Source of the DNA: an uncultured Pseudomonadales bacterium | Lineage (GTDB): Bacteria > Pseudomonadota > Gammaproteobacteria > Pseudomonadales > Azotimanducaceae | Assembly (NCBI GenBank): GCA_951813515.1 | Contig: OX638346.1 | Span: 1,481,617-1,545,616, forward strand | DNA length: 64,000 nt | Direction of reading: 5' to 3' | Shown here: one piece after another, positions 9,521-17,757 of the stretch | Position numbering within the stretch: the first letter of the stretch is position 1 | Layout of the letters: every line of letters begins with the position of its first letter | The notes under the pieces: generated by a model | Told to the model about the DNA's origin: nothing | What the model saw: only the letters and a program-made list of their open reading frames with translations | Database searches by the model: none | Program-made: the position numbers and the translations under genes

Positions 9521-10366
9521 ATGGAATGTCTCGATAGATCCGCGTTGCCACAACGGCTGGCAGCCATTCCCGACCCGCCCAGCAGGCTGTACCTGCGTGG
9601 CGCAGCGGACGTGTTGGGGGAACCGGGAGTGGCGGTCGTGGGCAGCCGCAGGGCGACCCGCGCGGGCCGCGACTTTGCTCACGGCCTGGCTCGTGACTTG
9701 GCTGCCGGTGGCCTGGCAGTCGTCAGCGGGCTCGCGTACGGCATCGATGCGGCGGCGCATCGCGGCGCGCTGGCAGCGTCCGGGCGGACAGTAGCCGTGT
9801 TGGGCAGCGGTCTGGACCGGGTGTATCCCCGTGCGCACGAAGGGCTGACCCGCGACATCCTGGCCGCCGCCGGCGCAGTGGTCACCGAATATCCGCCGGA
9901 CGCGGGTCCCCGCAAACACCGCTTCCCCGAGCGCAACCGCCTGATCAGCGGCTTGACGCTGGGTGTTGTCGTTGTTGAGGCGACCACGCGAAGCGGCTCG
10001 TTGATCACCGCACGGATGGCTGCCGAGCAAGGCCGCGAGGTGATGGCGGTGCCGGGGCCGGTGACAAGTCCGCTGGCAGGAGGGTGTCACCGCCTCCTGA
10101 AGAGCGGCGCGGCGCTGATCGAAGATGCCGACGATGTCCTGTTCGCCATCGGCTACGAGGGTGGTGGCGCCGCTGGCTCACCTCCCGAACCGCCGGAGGA
10201 ACTCAAGGTGCTGCTGGAATTCGTCGGCGCGGAAACCACCACGCTGGACCGCATCGTGGGCGCGACGGGCCTGTCTCCGGAAGCGGCGTCGGAGGCGCTG
10301 GTGCAGCTTGAGCTGTTAGGGTTTGTCGCCGCCCACCGGGGGGGATATATTCGCGCCATCCCTTAA
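9521..10366 (+). CDS. dprA: DNA-processing protein DprA (short form)
   Basis: RecA loader acting on incoming single-stranded DNA in natural transformation. The 281-residue protein contains the Rossmann-fold core with VVGSRRATRAG near residue 38 and GLAYGIDAAAH near residue 69. KHRFPERNRLISGL lies near residue 132, and a winged-helix domain follows at about residues 220-281. It lacks the N-terminal SAM-like domain present in E. coli Smf. The frame upstream of the ATG reaches a stop after 21 codons with no such domain, so the short form is real. A ComEA-like gene elsewhere in the window (43283-43561) is compatible with DNA uptake ability. Confidence 0.9.
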   Translation: MECLDRSALPQRLAAIPDPPSRLYLRGAADVLGEPGVAVVGSRRATRAGRDFAHGLARDLAAGGLAVVSGLAYGIDAAAHRGALAASGRTVAVLGSGLDRVYPRAHEGLTRDILAAAGAVVTEYPPDAGPRKHRFPERNRLISGLTLGVVVVEATTRSGSLITARMAAEQGREVMAVPGPVTSPLAGGCHRLLKSGAALIEDADDVLFAIGYEGGGAAGSPPEPPEELKVLLEFVGAETTTLDRIVGATGLSPEAASEALVQLELLGFVAAHRGGYIRAIP

Positions 10367-10383
10367 GCATTTTGGAGGACTTG

Positions 10384-10884
10384 ATGTCCTGGGTGGCGAT
10401 ATTGATGGGCTCGGAGTCCGATTGGCCGACGATGCGTGGATGTGCAGACGTCTTGGCGGACCTCGACGTTGGCTTCGAGGTGCGGGTGACATCGGCACAC
10501 CGGACGCCCGTTGCGACGGCGGAGTACGTGGCTGACGCACTCTCGCGGGACTGCGCGGTATTCGTCTGCGGAGCGGGAATGGCGGCGCACCTCGCGGGAG
10601 CGGTGGCTGCGCAGACGGTGCGCCCGGTCATCGGCGTGCCCATCGCCAGTGGCGCGCTGTCGGGCTTCGATGCGCTGCTCTCCACTGTCCAGATGCCGAG
10701 CGGCATTCCGGTAGCCACGGTGGCCGTGGGGGGCGCCAAGAACGCCGGCTACCTTGCGGCGCAGATAATCGCCGCAAACGACCCGGAGTTGTCCGGGCGA
10801 CTGGACGACGACCGGGAAGCCAACCGCCAGGGAGTGGCGCGTCAGAACGCATCGGTGCAGAACGACCTCGCTGGCGACGCCTGA
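10384..10884 (+). CDS. purE: N5-carboxyaminoimidazole ribonucleotide mutase PurE
   Basis: Purine biosynthesis enzyme producing CAIR. The 166-residue protein has MGSESDWPTM at the phosphate-binding N-terminus, TSAHRTP at the active site, and GAGMAAHLAG, which resembles the usual GGAAHLPG loop. The start is the ATG at 10384, preceded at good spacing by GGAGG (10374-10378); the frame also offers an upstream TTG at 10372. PurK is not adjacent; tsaC follows after 3 bases. The loop variant could indicate a subclass, but the family assignment is clear. Confidence 0.92.
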   Translation: MSWVAILMGSESDWPTMRGCADVLADLDVGFEVRVTSAHRTPVATAEYVADALSRDCAVFVCGAGMAAHLAGAVAAQTVRPVIGVPIASGALSGFDALLSTVQMPSGIPVATVAVGGAKNAGYLAAQIIAANDPELSGRLDDDREANRQGVARQNASVQNDLAGDA

Positions 10885-10887
10885 GTC

Positions 10888-11478
10888 TTGACCAACCTCT
10901 CGGCGAGGCAGCGGCAGTCGTGCCGCATCGGCGCGGTGCTTGACTTGCAGACTGCGGCAGATGTCATCGTGGGGGGCGGTGTCGTGGCGCATGCCCTGGA
11001 GGGCGTCTGGGGACTCGCCTGCGATCCTTTCGACGAAGGAGCCGTGAAGAGAGTGCTGCGCATCAAGCGCCGGCCGCAGCAAAAGGGACTACTCGTCGTC
11101 GCAGCATCGGCCGGATGTTTCGATGCCGAACTCGCATGTCTGACCCCGGCTGCGCGAAGCGCCGTCGTAGAGAGCTGGCCGGGCCCGGAAACGTGGGTCG
11201 TCGGAAATAGCCGCTTTCCCCGCTGGATCACAGGTGGGCGACCCACGGTCGCAGTGCGTGTGCCCGGGCACCGACAGGCCAGGGCGCTGGCGCGGCTTTG
11301 CGAAAGGCCCATCGTCTCGACATCCGCCAATGTGAGCCAATTCCCTCCGGCCACCAGCGAGCTATGCGTGCGCAAGCACTTTCAGCGCCGGGTCGATTTC
11401 GTTCTGCCGGGCGCCACGAATCGCCGAACGGGGCCTTCCCGTATACGTCTCGCGGCAGACGGGCGCGTGCTGCGGTGA
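10888..11478 (+). CDS. tsaC: Threonylcarbamoyl-AMP synthase TsaC (YrdC/Sua5 family)
   Basis: Makes threonylcarbamoyl-AMP for t6A37 modification of ANN-decoding tRNAs. The 196-residue length matches E. coli TsaC. Motifs seen are KRRPQQKGLLVV (the K-x-R-P...KG nucleotide site) near residue 59, WPGPETWV near residue 96 and STSAN near residue 144. The only start in a suitable place is TTG at 10888, three bases after the purE stop. Its stop overlaps the aroE ATG by one base (TGATG). The tsaC-aroE order is conserved in gammaproteobacteria. Confidence 0.9.
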   Translation: MTNLSARQRQSCRIGAVLDLQTAADVIVGGGVVAHALEGVWGLACDPFDEGAVKRVLRIKRRPQQKGLLVVAASAGCFDAELACLTPAARSAVVESWPGPETWVVGNSRFPRWITGGRPTVAVRVPGHRQARALARLCERPIVSTSANVSQFPPATSELCVRKHFQRRVDFVLPGATNRRTGPSRIRLAADGRVLR

Positions 11479-12278
11479 TGGACCGCTACGCCGTCATCGG
11501 CAATCCGGTCGCGCACAGCGTGTCGCCGCGAATACACGGTATCTTCGCAGCGGCGACGGGCCAGGCGCTCCGCTACGAGAAGATCCGAGCGGATGCCTTC
11601 GCTCCGGCGGCGGCGGAGTTCTTTCGCGCCAATGGCCGGGGTCTGAACGTCACGGTGCCATTCAAGGAGGAAGCATTCGACTGGGTCGACCGGGTCGATG
11701 ACGCCGCGCGCGAGGCCCAGGCAGTGAATGTCGTGGTGCCGGAAGAGATCGGCTACTCCGGCCACAATACCGACGGCCTGGGCCTGCTGCGCGACCTGCA
11801 GGAAAACTTGGGCGTGACCCTGGCGCGCCGGCGTGTTCTTGTGCTGGGCGCCGGCGGCGCGGTTCGGGGCGTACTGGGTCCGCTCTCGCGGGCTGGCGTG
11901 GCGGAGCTTGCGGTGGCGAATCGTACACAGAGCAAGGCGCGCGCGTTGCAGCAGACGTTTCACAATATCGACGCCATTGGCCTCGCCGACGTGAGCGGCG
12001 AGTACGATGTCGTGATCAACGGCACTTCCGCCGGGATGGCCGGTGAGGTTCCCGAGTTCGACCCCCGGGCGGTTCGGAACGCGTTCTGTTACGACATGTT
12101 CTACGTCCCGGCGGGCGACACTCCGTTTTGTGCCTTGTGCCGCCGACACGGTGCCGCGGGAGTCGCCGGCGGCCTTGGAATGCTCATCGAGCAGGCAGCG
12201 GAATCGTTCTTTCTCTGGCGCGGAGTGCGGCCGGAGACGGCGGGCGTTGAGGCAGCCCTGGGGTTGAGCGATGGGTGA
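11478..12278 (+). CDS. aroE: Shikimate dehydrogenase (NADP+)
   Basis: Reduces 3-dehydroshikimate to shikimate in aromatic amino acid synthesis. The 266-residue protein has VIGNPVAHSVSP (shikimate-binding serines) at residues 5-16 and NVTVPFKEEAF with the catalytic Lys near residue 65. An NADP-binding segment LVLGAGGAVRG with NRTQSKA follows. GLGMLIEQA lies close to the C-terminus. The ATG at 11478 overlaps the tsaC stop. The frame is open upstream but that part is tsaC antiframe. Confidence 0.95.
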   Translation: MDRYAVIGNPVAHSVSPRIHGIFAAATGQALRYEKIRADAFAPAAAEFFRANGRGLNVTVPFKEEAFDWVDRVDDAAREAQAVNVVVPEEIGYSGHNTDGLGLLRDLQENLGVTLARRRVLVLGAGGAVRGVLGPLSRAGVAELAVANRTQSKARALQQTFHNIDAIGLADVSGEYDVVINGTSAGMAGEVPEFDPRAVRNAFCYDMFYVPAGDTPFCALCRRHGAAGVAGGLGMLIEQAAESFFLWRGVRPETAGVEAALGLSDG

Positions 12279-13309
12279 CGTTGTCGTGGAGACTTGCTGA
12301 CAGAATGAAATGGCTCGTTCTCGGCGGCATCGCGCTTGTGTCGGTCGTGGTCGTGCTGGGCGCATACACGCGCCTGGTGGACGCCGGCCTGGGATGTCCT
12401 GACTGGCCAGGCTGCTATGGGTTTATTTCGGTGCCGGCGACACCCGAAGACATCGCCGCGGCCGAGGCATTGTTCCCCGACTCGCCGGTGGAGCAGGACA
12501 AGGCATGGGCAGAGATGGTGCATCGGTACTTCGCCGCATCGCTCGGGTTGCTCGCGCTGGCCATATGGGCGGTGGCCTGGCGGCGACGCATGCCATTGAC
12601 CATTCCCATCGCTTTCGTGGTGCTGGTTGTGGCCCAGGGCATCTTCGGCGCGTGGACCGTTACCCTGAAGCTCTGGCCGCAGGTCGTCACCCTGCATCTG
12701 CTCGGGGGGTTCGCAACGCTCGCCCTGTTGTGGGTTTACGGCCTCAGGATCGGGGCGGTCCGTTCGTTTCCAGTGCCGGGGCAACTCAGGGGCCACGTGG
12801 CGGCAGCGATCGGGATCGTCGTGTTGCAGGTTGCCCTCGGCGGGTGGACATCCTCGAACTACGCGGCGCTCGCGTGCCCGGATTTTCCGGCCTGTCATGG
12901 AAGCCTGCTCCCGGACATGGATTTCCGGGCGGGTTTCAACCTGGCCCAGGATGTGGGACCGAACTACCTGGGCGGGAAAATGACGAGCGACGCGCGGGTA
13001 GCGATTCAGATGACGCATCGGCTCGGCGCGTTCATCGTGCTGTTCGCCGTTGGCTGGCTCGCCTACAGGCTGACCGGGCCGCTTCGCTGGACGCTGGCCG
13101 GCGTGCTGGTCGTCCAGTTCGGCCTGGGCGTGGCCAATGTCCTGGCACAGTTGCCCCTGGCGGTGGCGACGCTGCACAACGCTGGGGCTGCGCTATTGCT
13201 GCTGGCGTTGATTACGTTATACGCTGGCACTATTGACGCTTCTCCGCGGACACAGTTGGAGAGGGAAGCGTCGGACCCTGGAACACCGGACGACCTCGAA
13301 CAGCCTTAG
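12275..13309 (+). CDS. ctaA: Heme A synthase (COX15/CtaA family)
   Basis: Inner-membrane enzyme that oxidises heme O to heme A for aa3-type cytochrome oxidases. The 344-residue protein has about eight membrane segments and four conserved heme-ligand histidines in the contexts MVHRYFAASLG, TLHLLGGF, QMTHRLGAF and ATLHNAGAA. Two cysteine pairs (GCPDWPGCYG and ACPDFPACHG) match the extracytoplasmic cysteine loops. The GTG at 12275 overlaps the aroE stop (GTGA); an ATG at 12305 is an alternative. ctaB follows directly. The oxidase structural genes are not in the window. Confidence 0.93.
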   Translation: MTLSWRLADRMKWLVLGGIALVSVVVVLGAYTRLVDAGLGCPDWPGCYGFISVPATPEDIAAAEALFPDSPVEQDKAWAEMVHRYFAASLGLLALAIWAVAWRRRMPLTIPIAFVVLVVAQGIFGAWTVTLKLWPQVVTLHLLGGFATLALLWVYGLRIGAVRSFPVPGQLRGHVAAAIGIVVLQVALGGWTSSNYAALACPDFPACHGSLLPDMDFRAGFNLAQDVGPNYLGGKMTSDARVAIQMTHRLGAFIVLFAVGWLAYRLTGPLRWTLAGVLVVQFGLGVANVLAQLPLAVATLHNAGAALLLLALITLYAGTIDASPRTQLEREASDPGTPDDLEQP

Positions 13310-13351
13310 CCGCCCACGCGGCGCGCTGCGGCACGATTGCAGATTTTTGGC

Positions 13352-14224
13352 ATGGAAAATGTAGCTAACTGGCGCGACTACCTGGAGCTGACGAAGCCCC
13401 GGGTCGTTGCGCTCATGTTGCTGTGCGCCGCGGTCGGAATGGCGCTTGCCAGCCCCGGTCTCGAGGACCTGTCGATCATGGCGTACGCGCTGGTCGGCAT
13501 CGCCCTTGTTGCGGGGTCCGCCGCCGCCGTGAATCACATCGCTGACGCCCGGATCGATGCGCGCATGGCGCGCACCCGCAACCGGCCCGTAGTGCAGGGC
13601 AGGGTCACGCTTCCTTCGGGAATCGCGTTCTGCGCGGTAACCGGGGTTGCGGGGATGCTCCTGCTGTACCTCCTGGTCAATCCGCTGACCGCCTGGCTCA
13701 ACCTCGCCTCCTGGGTGGGCTACGGCCTGTTCTATACGTTCTATCTCAAGCGTGCGACCCCGCAGAACACCGTGATCGGCGGCCTGTTCGGGGCATTGCC
13801 GCCGTTGTTCGGCTGGACGGCGGTCACCAACGCCGTGGGGCTGGAGGCGCTGTTGCTCGTGTTGATCATATTCATCTGGACCCCGCCGCATTTCTGGGCG
13901 CTCGCGCTCGACCGCAAAGACGAGTACACGGACGCCGACATTCCGGTGTTGCCGGTGACACACGGCGAGCGAACCACGCGCTGGCACATCTTCGCTTACA
14001 CCGTCCTGCTGGTGGCGGCGAGCGCCCTGCCCTACGCCATGGGCATGAGCAGACTGCTTTATCTCGTCGGCGCGCTGGCGCTCGGGGCGGTGTTCATCTA
14101 CTGGGCCGTGGCGCTGCTATTCGGAACGCGGGCGGACGCGCCGAAACGGACGTTCCGCTATTCGATCGTCTATCTCACGGCGCTGTTTGGCCTGCTCGTA
14201 GCCGATCATTATTTCGTCGCGTAG
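13352..14224 (+). CDS. ctaB: Protoheme IX farnesyltransferase (heme O synthase)
   Basis: UbiA-superfamily prenyltransferase that farnesylates heme B to heme O, the step before CtaA. The 290-residue protein has about nine membrane helices. The first aspartate motif is NHIADARIDARMARTRNRP near residue 66 and the second conserved loop is DRKDEYTDADIPVLPV near residue 188. The ATG at 13352 is preferred to an in-frame TTG at 13337. It lies 42 bases after ctaA and together they supply heme A, which implies an aa3-type oxidase elsewhere in the genome. Confidence 0.94.
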   Translation: MENVANWRDYLELTKPRVVALMLLCAAVGMALASPGLEDLSIMAYALVGIALVAGSAAAVNHIADARIDARMARTRNRPVVQGRVTLPSGIAFCAVTGVAGMLLLYLLVNPLTAWLNLASWVGYGLFYTFYLKRATPQNTVIGGLFGALPPLFGWTAVTNAVGLEALLLVLIIFIWTPPHFWALALDRKDEYTDADIPVLPVTHGERTTRWHIFAYTVLLVAASALPYAMGMSRLLYLVGALALGAVFIYWAVALLFGTRADAPKRTFRYSIVYLTALFGLLVADHYFVA

Positions 14225-14255
14225 GGGGCAAACGACCGGGTTCGGCCTCGCGAAT

Positions 14256-14285
14256 TTGTAATTGGCTGCTGCGCTCCTTTATGCT
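14256..14285 (+). promoter_or_regulatory. Candidate sigma-70 promoter for egtBD
   Basis: TTGTAA (14256-14261) and TATGCT (14280-14285) separated by 18 bases, in the spacer between ctaB and egtB and about 24 bases before the egtB ATG at 14309. Agreement with the consensus is moderate, and the position is right for a promoter that starts a separate egtB-egtD transcript. Confidence 0.45.
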
Positions 14286-14308
14286 GGCCACCTTCCCGAG
14301 GTGTCCCG

Positions 14309-15562
14309 ATGTCTGAATCCGCGAATCCCGCGGACGAGCTAGCCGAGCAATACGCCACCGTCCGAAAGGAGACGGAGCGTCTATGCCGGCCGCTCGCAGT
14401 GGACGACTACGGCATCCAGCCTATGCCCGATGCGAGTCCGCCGAAGTGGCACCTCGCACACACCACCTGGTTCTTCGAGACGTTTCTCCTGAAGCCTTTC
14501 CATGACGGCTATACCCCGTTCGACGATGCCTTCGAGTTCCTCTTCAATTCCTACTACAACGGCGTGGGCGAACAGTACCCGCGGCCCAGACGGGGCCTCC
14601 TTTCGCGCCCGACCGTGGAAAAGGTCTTCGACTACCGCGCCCATGTGGACGCCGCCATGCAGGACCTGCTTGCCCGCGAAGACGAAATGCTTGGCAGCCG
14701 CACGGTCCTTGGGATCAACCACGAACAGCAACATCAGGAACTGATTGTCACGGACATCAAGTACAACCTGGGCACGAATCCGCTGCGTCCGGCGTATGAC
14801 AGCGAACTCGACGGTCGGCCCGGCGAGGCGCGTCCGGCGTCGTTCCTGTCGATCCCGGGCGGACTGGTGGAAATCGGCGCGCGCGGCGGAGAAGGATTCA
14901 CGTTCGACAACGAAACGCCCCGGCACAAGGTGTGGCTGGGGGAGTTCGCGCTTGCGGATCGACCCGTGACGTGCGGCGAGTACTTGGCATTCATGGATGA
15001 CGGGGGCTATCGGAATCCGTCGCTTTGGTTGTCCGAAGGCTGGACTGCCGCGCGGCAACGCGGTTGGAACGCGCCTTTGTACTGGTACGAGCAGGACGGT
15101 GAGTGGTTCGAGTACAGGCTTAACGGGAGCGGTCCCGTGGACGGCAACGCGCCGGTTTGCCACGTCAGCTTCTTCGAAGCCGACGCCTTCGCCCGATGGG
15201 CGGGGGCGCGGTTGCCGACGGAGGCGGAGTGGGAAACCGCAGCGTCGTCACATGAAGTGGCGGGCAACTTCAGCGACAGCGGTCGATTGCACCCCGCGTC
15301 CTCCCTCGACGATGGCCTGGCGCAGGTTTTTGGCGATGTTTGGGAGTGGACGGCAAGTGCTTACGGCCCCTATCCCGGATTCAAGCCGTTACCGGGAACG
15401 CTCGGCGAATACAACGGCAAGTTCATGGCAAACCAGATCGTTCTGCGTGGCGGTTCCTGCGCGACGCCTCCCGGGCATGTGCGGGCGAGCTACCGAAACT
15501 TCTTCTATGCCCCGGATCGGTGGCAGTTTTCCGGAATCAGGTTGGCGAAAGATGCGAAGTAA
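14309..15562 (+). CDS. egtB: Ergothioneine biosynthesis sulfoxide synthase EgtB
   Basis: Non-heme iron enzyme that joins hercynine (trimethylhistidine) to a thiol donor to give the sulfoxide precursor of ergothioneine. The 417-residue protein has an N-terminal DinB-like domain with WHLAHTTWFFE (about residue 47) and the iron-binding HEQQHQE near residue 138. A C-terminal FGE-sulfatase/SUMF1-type domain ends in VLRGGSCATP and RASYRNFFY. egtD follows with an 11-base overlap. No egtA, egtC or egtE is nearby, so the thiol donor (cysteine or gamma-glutamylcysteine) cannot be decided from context. Confidence 0.93.
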   Translation: MSESANPADELAEQYATVRKETERLCRPLAVDDYGIQPMPDASPPKWHLAHTTWFFETFLLKPFHDGYTPFDDAFEFLFNSYYNGVGEQYPRPRRGLLSRPTVEKVFDYRAHVDAAMQDLLAREDEMLGSRTVLGINHEQQHQELIVTDIKYNLGTNPLRPAYDSELDGRPGEARPASFLSIPGGLVEIGARGGEGFTFDNETPRHKVWLGEFALADRPVTCGEYLAFMDDGGYRNPSLWLSEGWTAARQRGWNAPLYWYEQDGEWFEYRLNGSGPVDGNAPVCHVSFFEADAFARWAGARLPTEAEWETAASSHEVAGNFSDSGRLHPASSLDDGLAQVFGDVWEWTASAYGPYPGFKPLPGTLGEYNGKFMANQIVLRGGSCATPPGHVRASYRNFFYAPDRWQFSGIRLAKDAK

Positions 15563-16529
15563 AGTGCGCCGGCGGGAGTTCCGGTTCTTTGACCGGCAAC
15601 CGCCCGTTCCAGACGCGAGGGAGGAACTCGTCGCGGGGCTAACCGCGCCAGCCAAGGCCGTCTCACCGAAATACTTCTACGACGAGGCGGGATCGCAACT
15701 GTTCGAGGCGATCACGAAACTGCCCGAGTACTACCTGACGCGAACGGAAACCGGGATTCTCGAAGACAACCGGGACGATATCGCGCAGTGGGTGGAGCCC
15801 GATGCTTGCCTCGTGGAATACGGCAGCGGGTCGAGCGCCAAGACGCGCATCCTGCTCGAAACATGCCGTCCCGCCGCCTACGTCCCGGTGGACATCTCGC
15901 GCGGGCAGCTGCTCTCTTCCGCGCGGGAGATCTACGAGGACTTCGGCGACCTGGCGGTATACCCGACCTGCGCGGACTACAGCCGGTCGTTCGAACTGCC
16001 GTCCATCGCGACCGGATTGCGAAAGGTCGGATTCTTCCCCGGGTCCACCATCGGAAACATCGAACCGGCAGAGGTTCCCGATTTTCTGAGAGGCGTCGGC
16101 CGCGTCATCGGCCCCGGCGGCCGTTTCATTGTTGGCGTCGACACAAAAAAGGCGGAATCGATGCTCAACGCCGCCTACAACGATGCCGCTGGCGTGACCC
16201 GCGCGTTCAACCTCAACATCCTGCGCCACATAAACGCGATTGCGGGCGCGGACTTCGACATGACGAAGTTCGAGCACGAAGCGCACTACAATGGGGAACG
16301 CGGTCGGGTCGAGATGTACTTGACGAGCGCGGAGCGCCAGACGGTTCGTGTCAACGGCGCCTTCATCGAGTTCGGACGGGGGGAGCGCATCCACACGGAA
16401 CACTCCTACAAGTACGATGCGGACGGATTCGCGATCCTGGCCGAACAGGCCGGACTTCGCTGGCTAGAGGCACGGCGAGACGAAAGCTGCCACTTCATGG
16501 TTGTCCTGCTCGAAAACGCTGGCGACTAG
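15552..16529 (+). CDS. egtD: L-histidine N-alpha-methyltransferase EgtD
   Basis: SAM-dependent enzyme that trimethylates histidine to hercynine, the first step of ergothioneine synthesis. The product is about 325 residues. The pattern SPKYFYDEAGSQLFEAI near residue 35 is characteristic of the family. The SAM loop is LVEYGSGSSAKT near residue 88, and FPGSTIGNIEP near residue 162 is typical of EgtD. The frame is open far upstream within egtB, but EgtD homology begins only at the ATG 15552; a GTG at 15564 is a possible alternative. It overlaps egtB, giving a compact two-gene ergothioneine module. Confidence 0.92.
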   Translation: MRSKVRRREFRFFDRQPPVPDAREELVAGLTAPAKAVSPKYFYDEAGSQLFEAITKLPEYYLTRTETGILEDNRDDIAQWVEPDACLVEYGSGSSAKTRILLETCRPAAYVPVDISRGQLLSSAREIYEDFGDLAVYPTCADYSRSFELPSIATGLRKVGFFPGSTIGNIEPAEVPDFLRGVGRVIGPGGRFIVGVDTKKAESMLNAAYNDAAGVTRAFNLNILRHINAIAGADFDMTKFEHEAHYNGERGRVEMYLTSAERQTVRVNGAFIEFGRGERIHTEHSYKYDADGFAILAEQAGLRWLEARRDESCHFMVVLLENAGD

Positions 16530-16577
16530 CAGGGCAAGCGTTTCCAACATCCCGCCGACGCCCCCAGCCCATATCCG

Positions 16578-16640
16578 CTGAACAGCAAATAATGATTATT
16601 CATAGTTATTGGGAACATATTTGGTATATTCGCTGTTCAG
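16578..16640 (+). promoter_or_regulatory. Palindromic operator/promoter of the AbiE-like pair
   Basis: Fourteen-base arms CTGAACAGCAAATA (16578-16591) and TATTCGCTGTTCAG (16627-16640) are inverted with a single mismatch. They flank a strongly AT-rich 35-base spacer in a GC-rich genome. A -10-like TATATT (16625-16630) overlaps the right arm, 30 bases before the antitoxin ATG. AbiEi antitoxins are known to repress their own promoter by binding inverted repeats, so this is the likely autoregulatory site. The geometry is seen directly; protein binding is inferred. Confidence 0.6.
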
Positions 16641-16659
16641 GAAATAAAGACGATTTGCG

Positions 16660-17757
16660 ATGGCAAGTGTCGAGGTAACAGAGCGCGAAATGTTGGAGCA
16701 GTTCCTGAAGACCTTGCGGGACTTGCCAGGAGTGCGTGCTGAATCTGTCAGGTTGTCGGCGCAACCGCTCGGTCGGAGGCGGGGACGACATGACATCCAA
16801 ATTGACCTTTGCGTGGCGGGCAATACCGTTGACCTGCGGATCGAGACAAGAAAGGCTCTTTACCCTCGCGATGTACGTCAACTCTTGTGGCAGCTCAATC
16901 ATGATCGGCGCAAAGGGAGGGGCACGAACGAGCACGAGATCGTTTCGGTGCTCGTCGCCGAATCGATCTCTCCGGGAGCCAAGGAATTGCTGAGGGACGA
17001 ACGGGTAGGTTACTACGACGCTGGAGGGAGCCTCTACCTGCCTGCGCGCGGTGCCTATGTCTATGTCGACTTGCCGCCACCCAAAGCCTTCTCGAGGGCC
17101 GTGCGATCTCTTTTCTCGAAACGCCGCACGCAGATCTTACATACTTTGCTCATGCGACCTGAGCATTGGTTCAGTGTCGAGGAGCTTGCGCAACAGGCTG
17201 GAGTATCGCGGACGACCGCATCGCAGGTGCTGAGAGAACTCGAACGTTTCGATTGGCTGGCATCGCGAGGCCAGGGACCGAACAAAAGGCGTCACCTGCA
17301 GGACCCCGGCGCCTTGCTGGATGCATGGGCCAGAGAACTCGCCATCATGCGCCGTCCGGCGATGCGCCACTACTATGTTCCTCGGATGCGGGCGAATCGT
17401 CTGGTCCAAAAACTCGCCAAAACCCTCGCTGCACAGGGGGTAGCGTATGCAATGACCCACGAGGTTGCGGGTCAGCGTTACGCGCCCTTCCTGTCGAACG
17501 TCTCTCAGGTGCGCTGCCGATTGCTTGTGGGTCCAGCCGCGAATCGAGCTATCCATGAACTGGGCGCGCGCATTGTCAACGAAGGGATCAACCTTACGGT
17601 CATCGAAAGCCAGTCGCTCGGTGAGCTAATGTTCCGACAGGAGCTGGATGGGATTTGGCTGGCGAGTCCGATTCAGGTCTATCTGGACCTGGTTGGGAGC
17701 GAAGGTCGAAGCAAAGAACTGGGCGAGCATCTTCGCCGCGAGAGGATTGGATTCTGA
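16660..17757 (+). CDS. AbiEi-like type IV antitoxin / transcriptional regulator
   Basis: A 365-residue protein that I assign to the AbiEi-type antitoxin group of type IV toxin-antitoxin systems. The N-terminal ~130 residues are a restriction-endonuclease-like or unassigned domain. A winged helix-turn-helix lies at about residues 166-205 (FSVEELAQQAGVSRTTASQV). The C-terminal part contains WLASPIQVYLDL, typical of AbiEi-like proteins. It overlaps by one base (TGATG) a nucleotidyltransferase-like gene, the expected AbiEii toxin partner, and has an inverted-repeat operator upstream. Assignment rests on the HTH, C-terminal motif and partner; the N-terminal domain differs from the short classical AbiEi. 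Confidence 0.65.
   Translation: MASVEVTEREMLEQFLKTLRDLPGVRAESVRLSAQPLGRRRGRHDIQIDLCVAGNTVDLRIETRKALYPRDVRQLLWQLNHDRRKGRGTNEHEIVSVLVAESISPGAKELLRDERVGYYDAGGSLYLPARGAYVYVDLPPPKAFSRAVRSLFSKRRTQILHTLLMRPEHWFSVEELAQQAGVSRTTASQVLRELERFDWLASRGQGPNKRRHLQDPGALLDAWARELAIMRRPAMRHYYVPRMRANRLVQKLAKTLAAQGVAYAMTHEVAGQRYAPFLSNVSQVRCRLLVGPAANRAIHELGARIVNEGINLTVIESQSLGELMFRQELDGIWLASPIQVYLDLVGSEGRSKELGEHLRRERIGF

Noticed and set aside
14997..15551. Long upstream extension of the egtD frame
   Set aside because: It lies inside egtB in another frame and shows no EgtD similarity before residue 186 of that frame.
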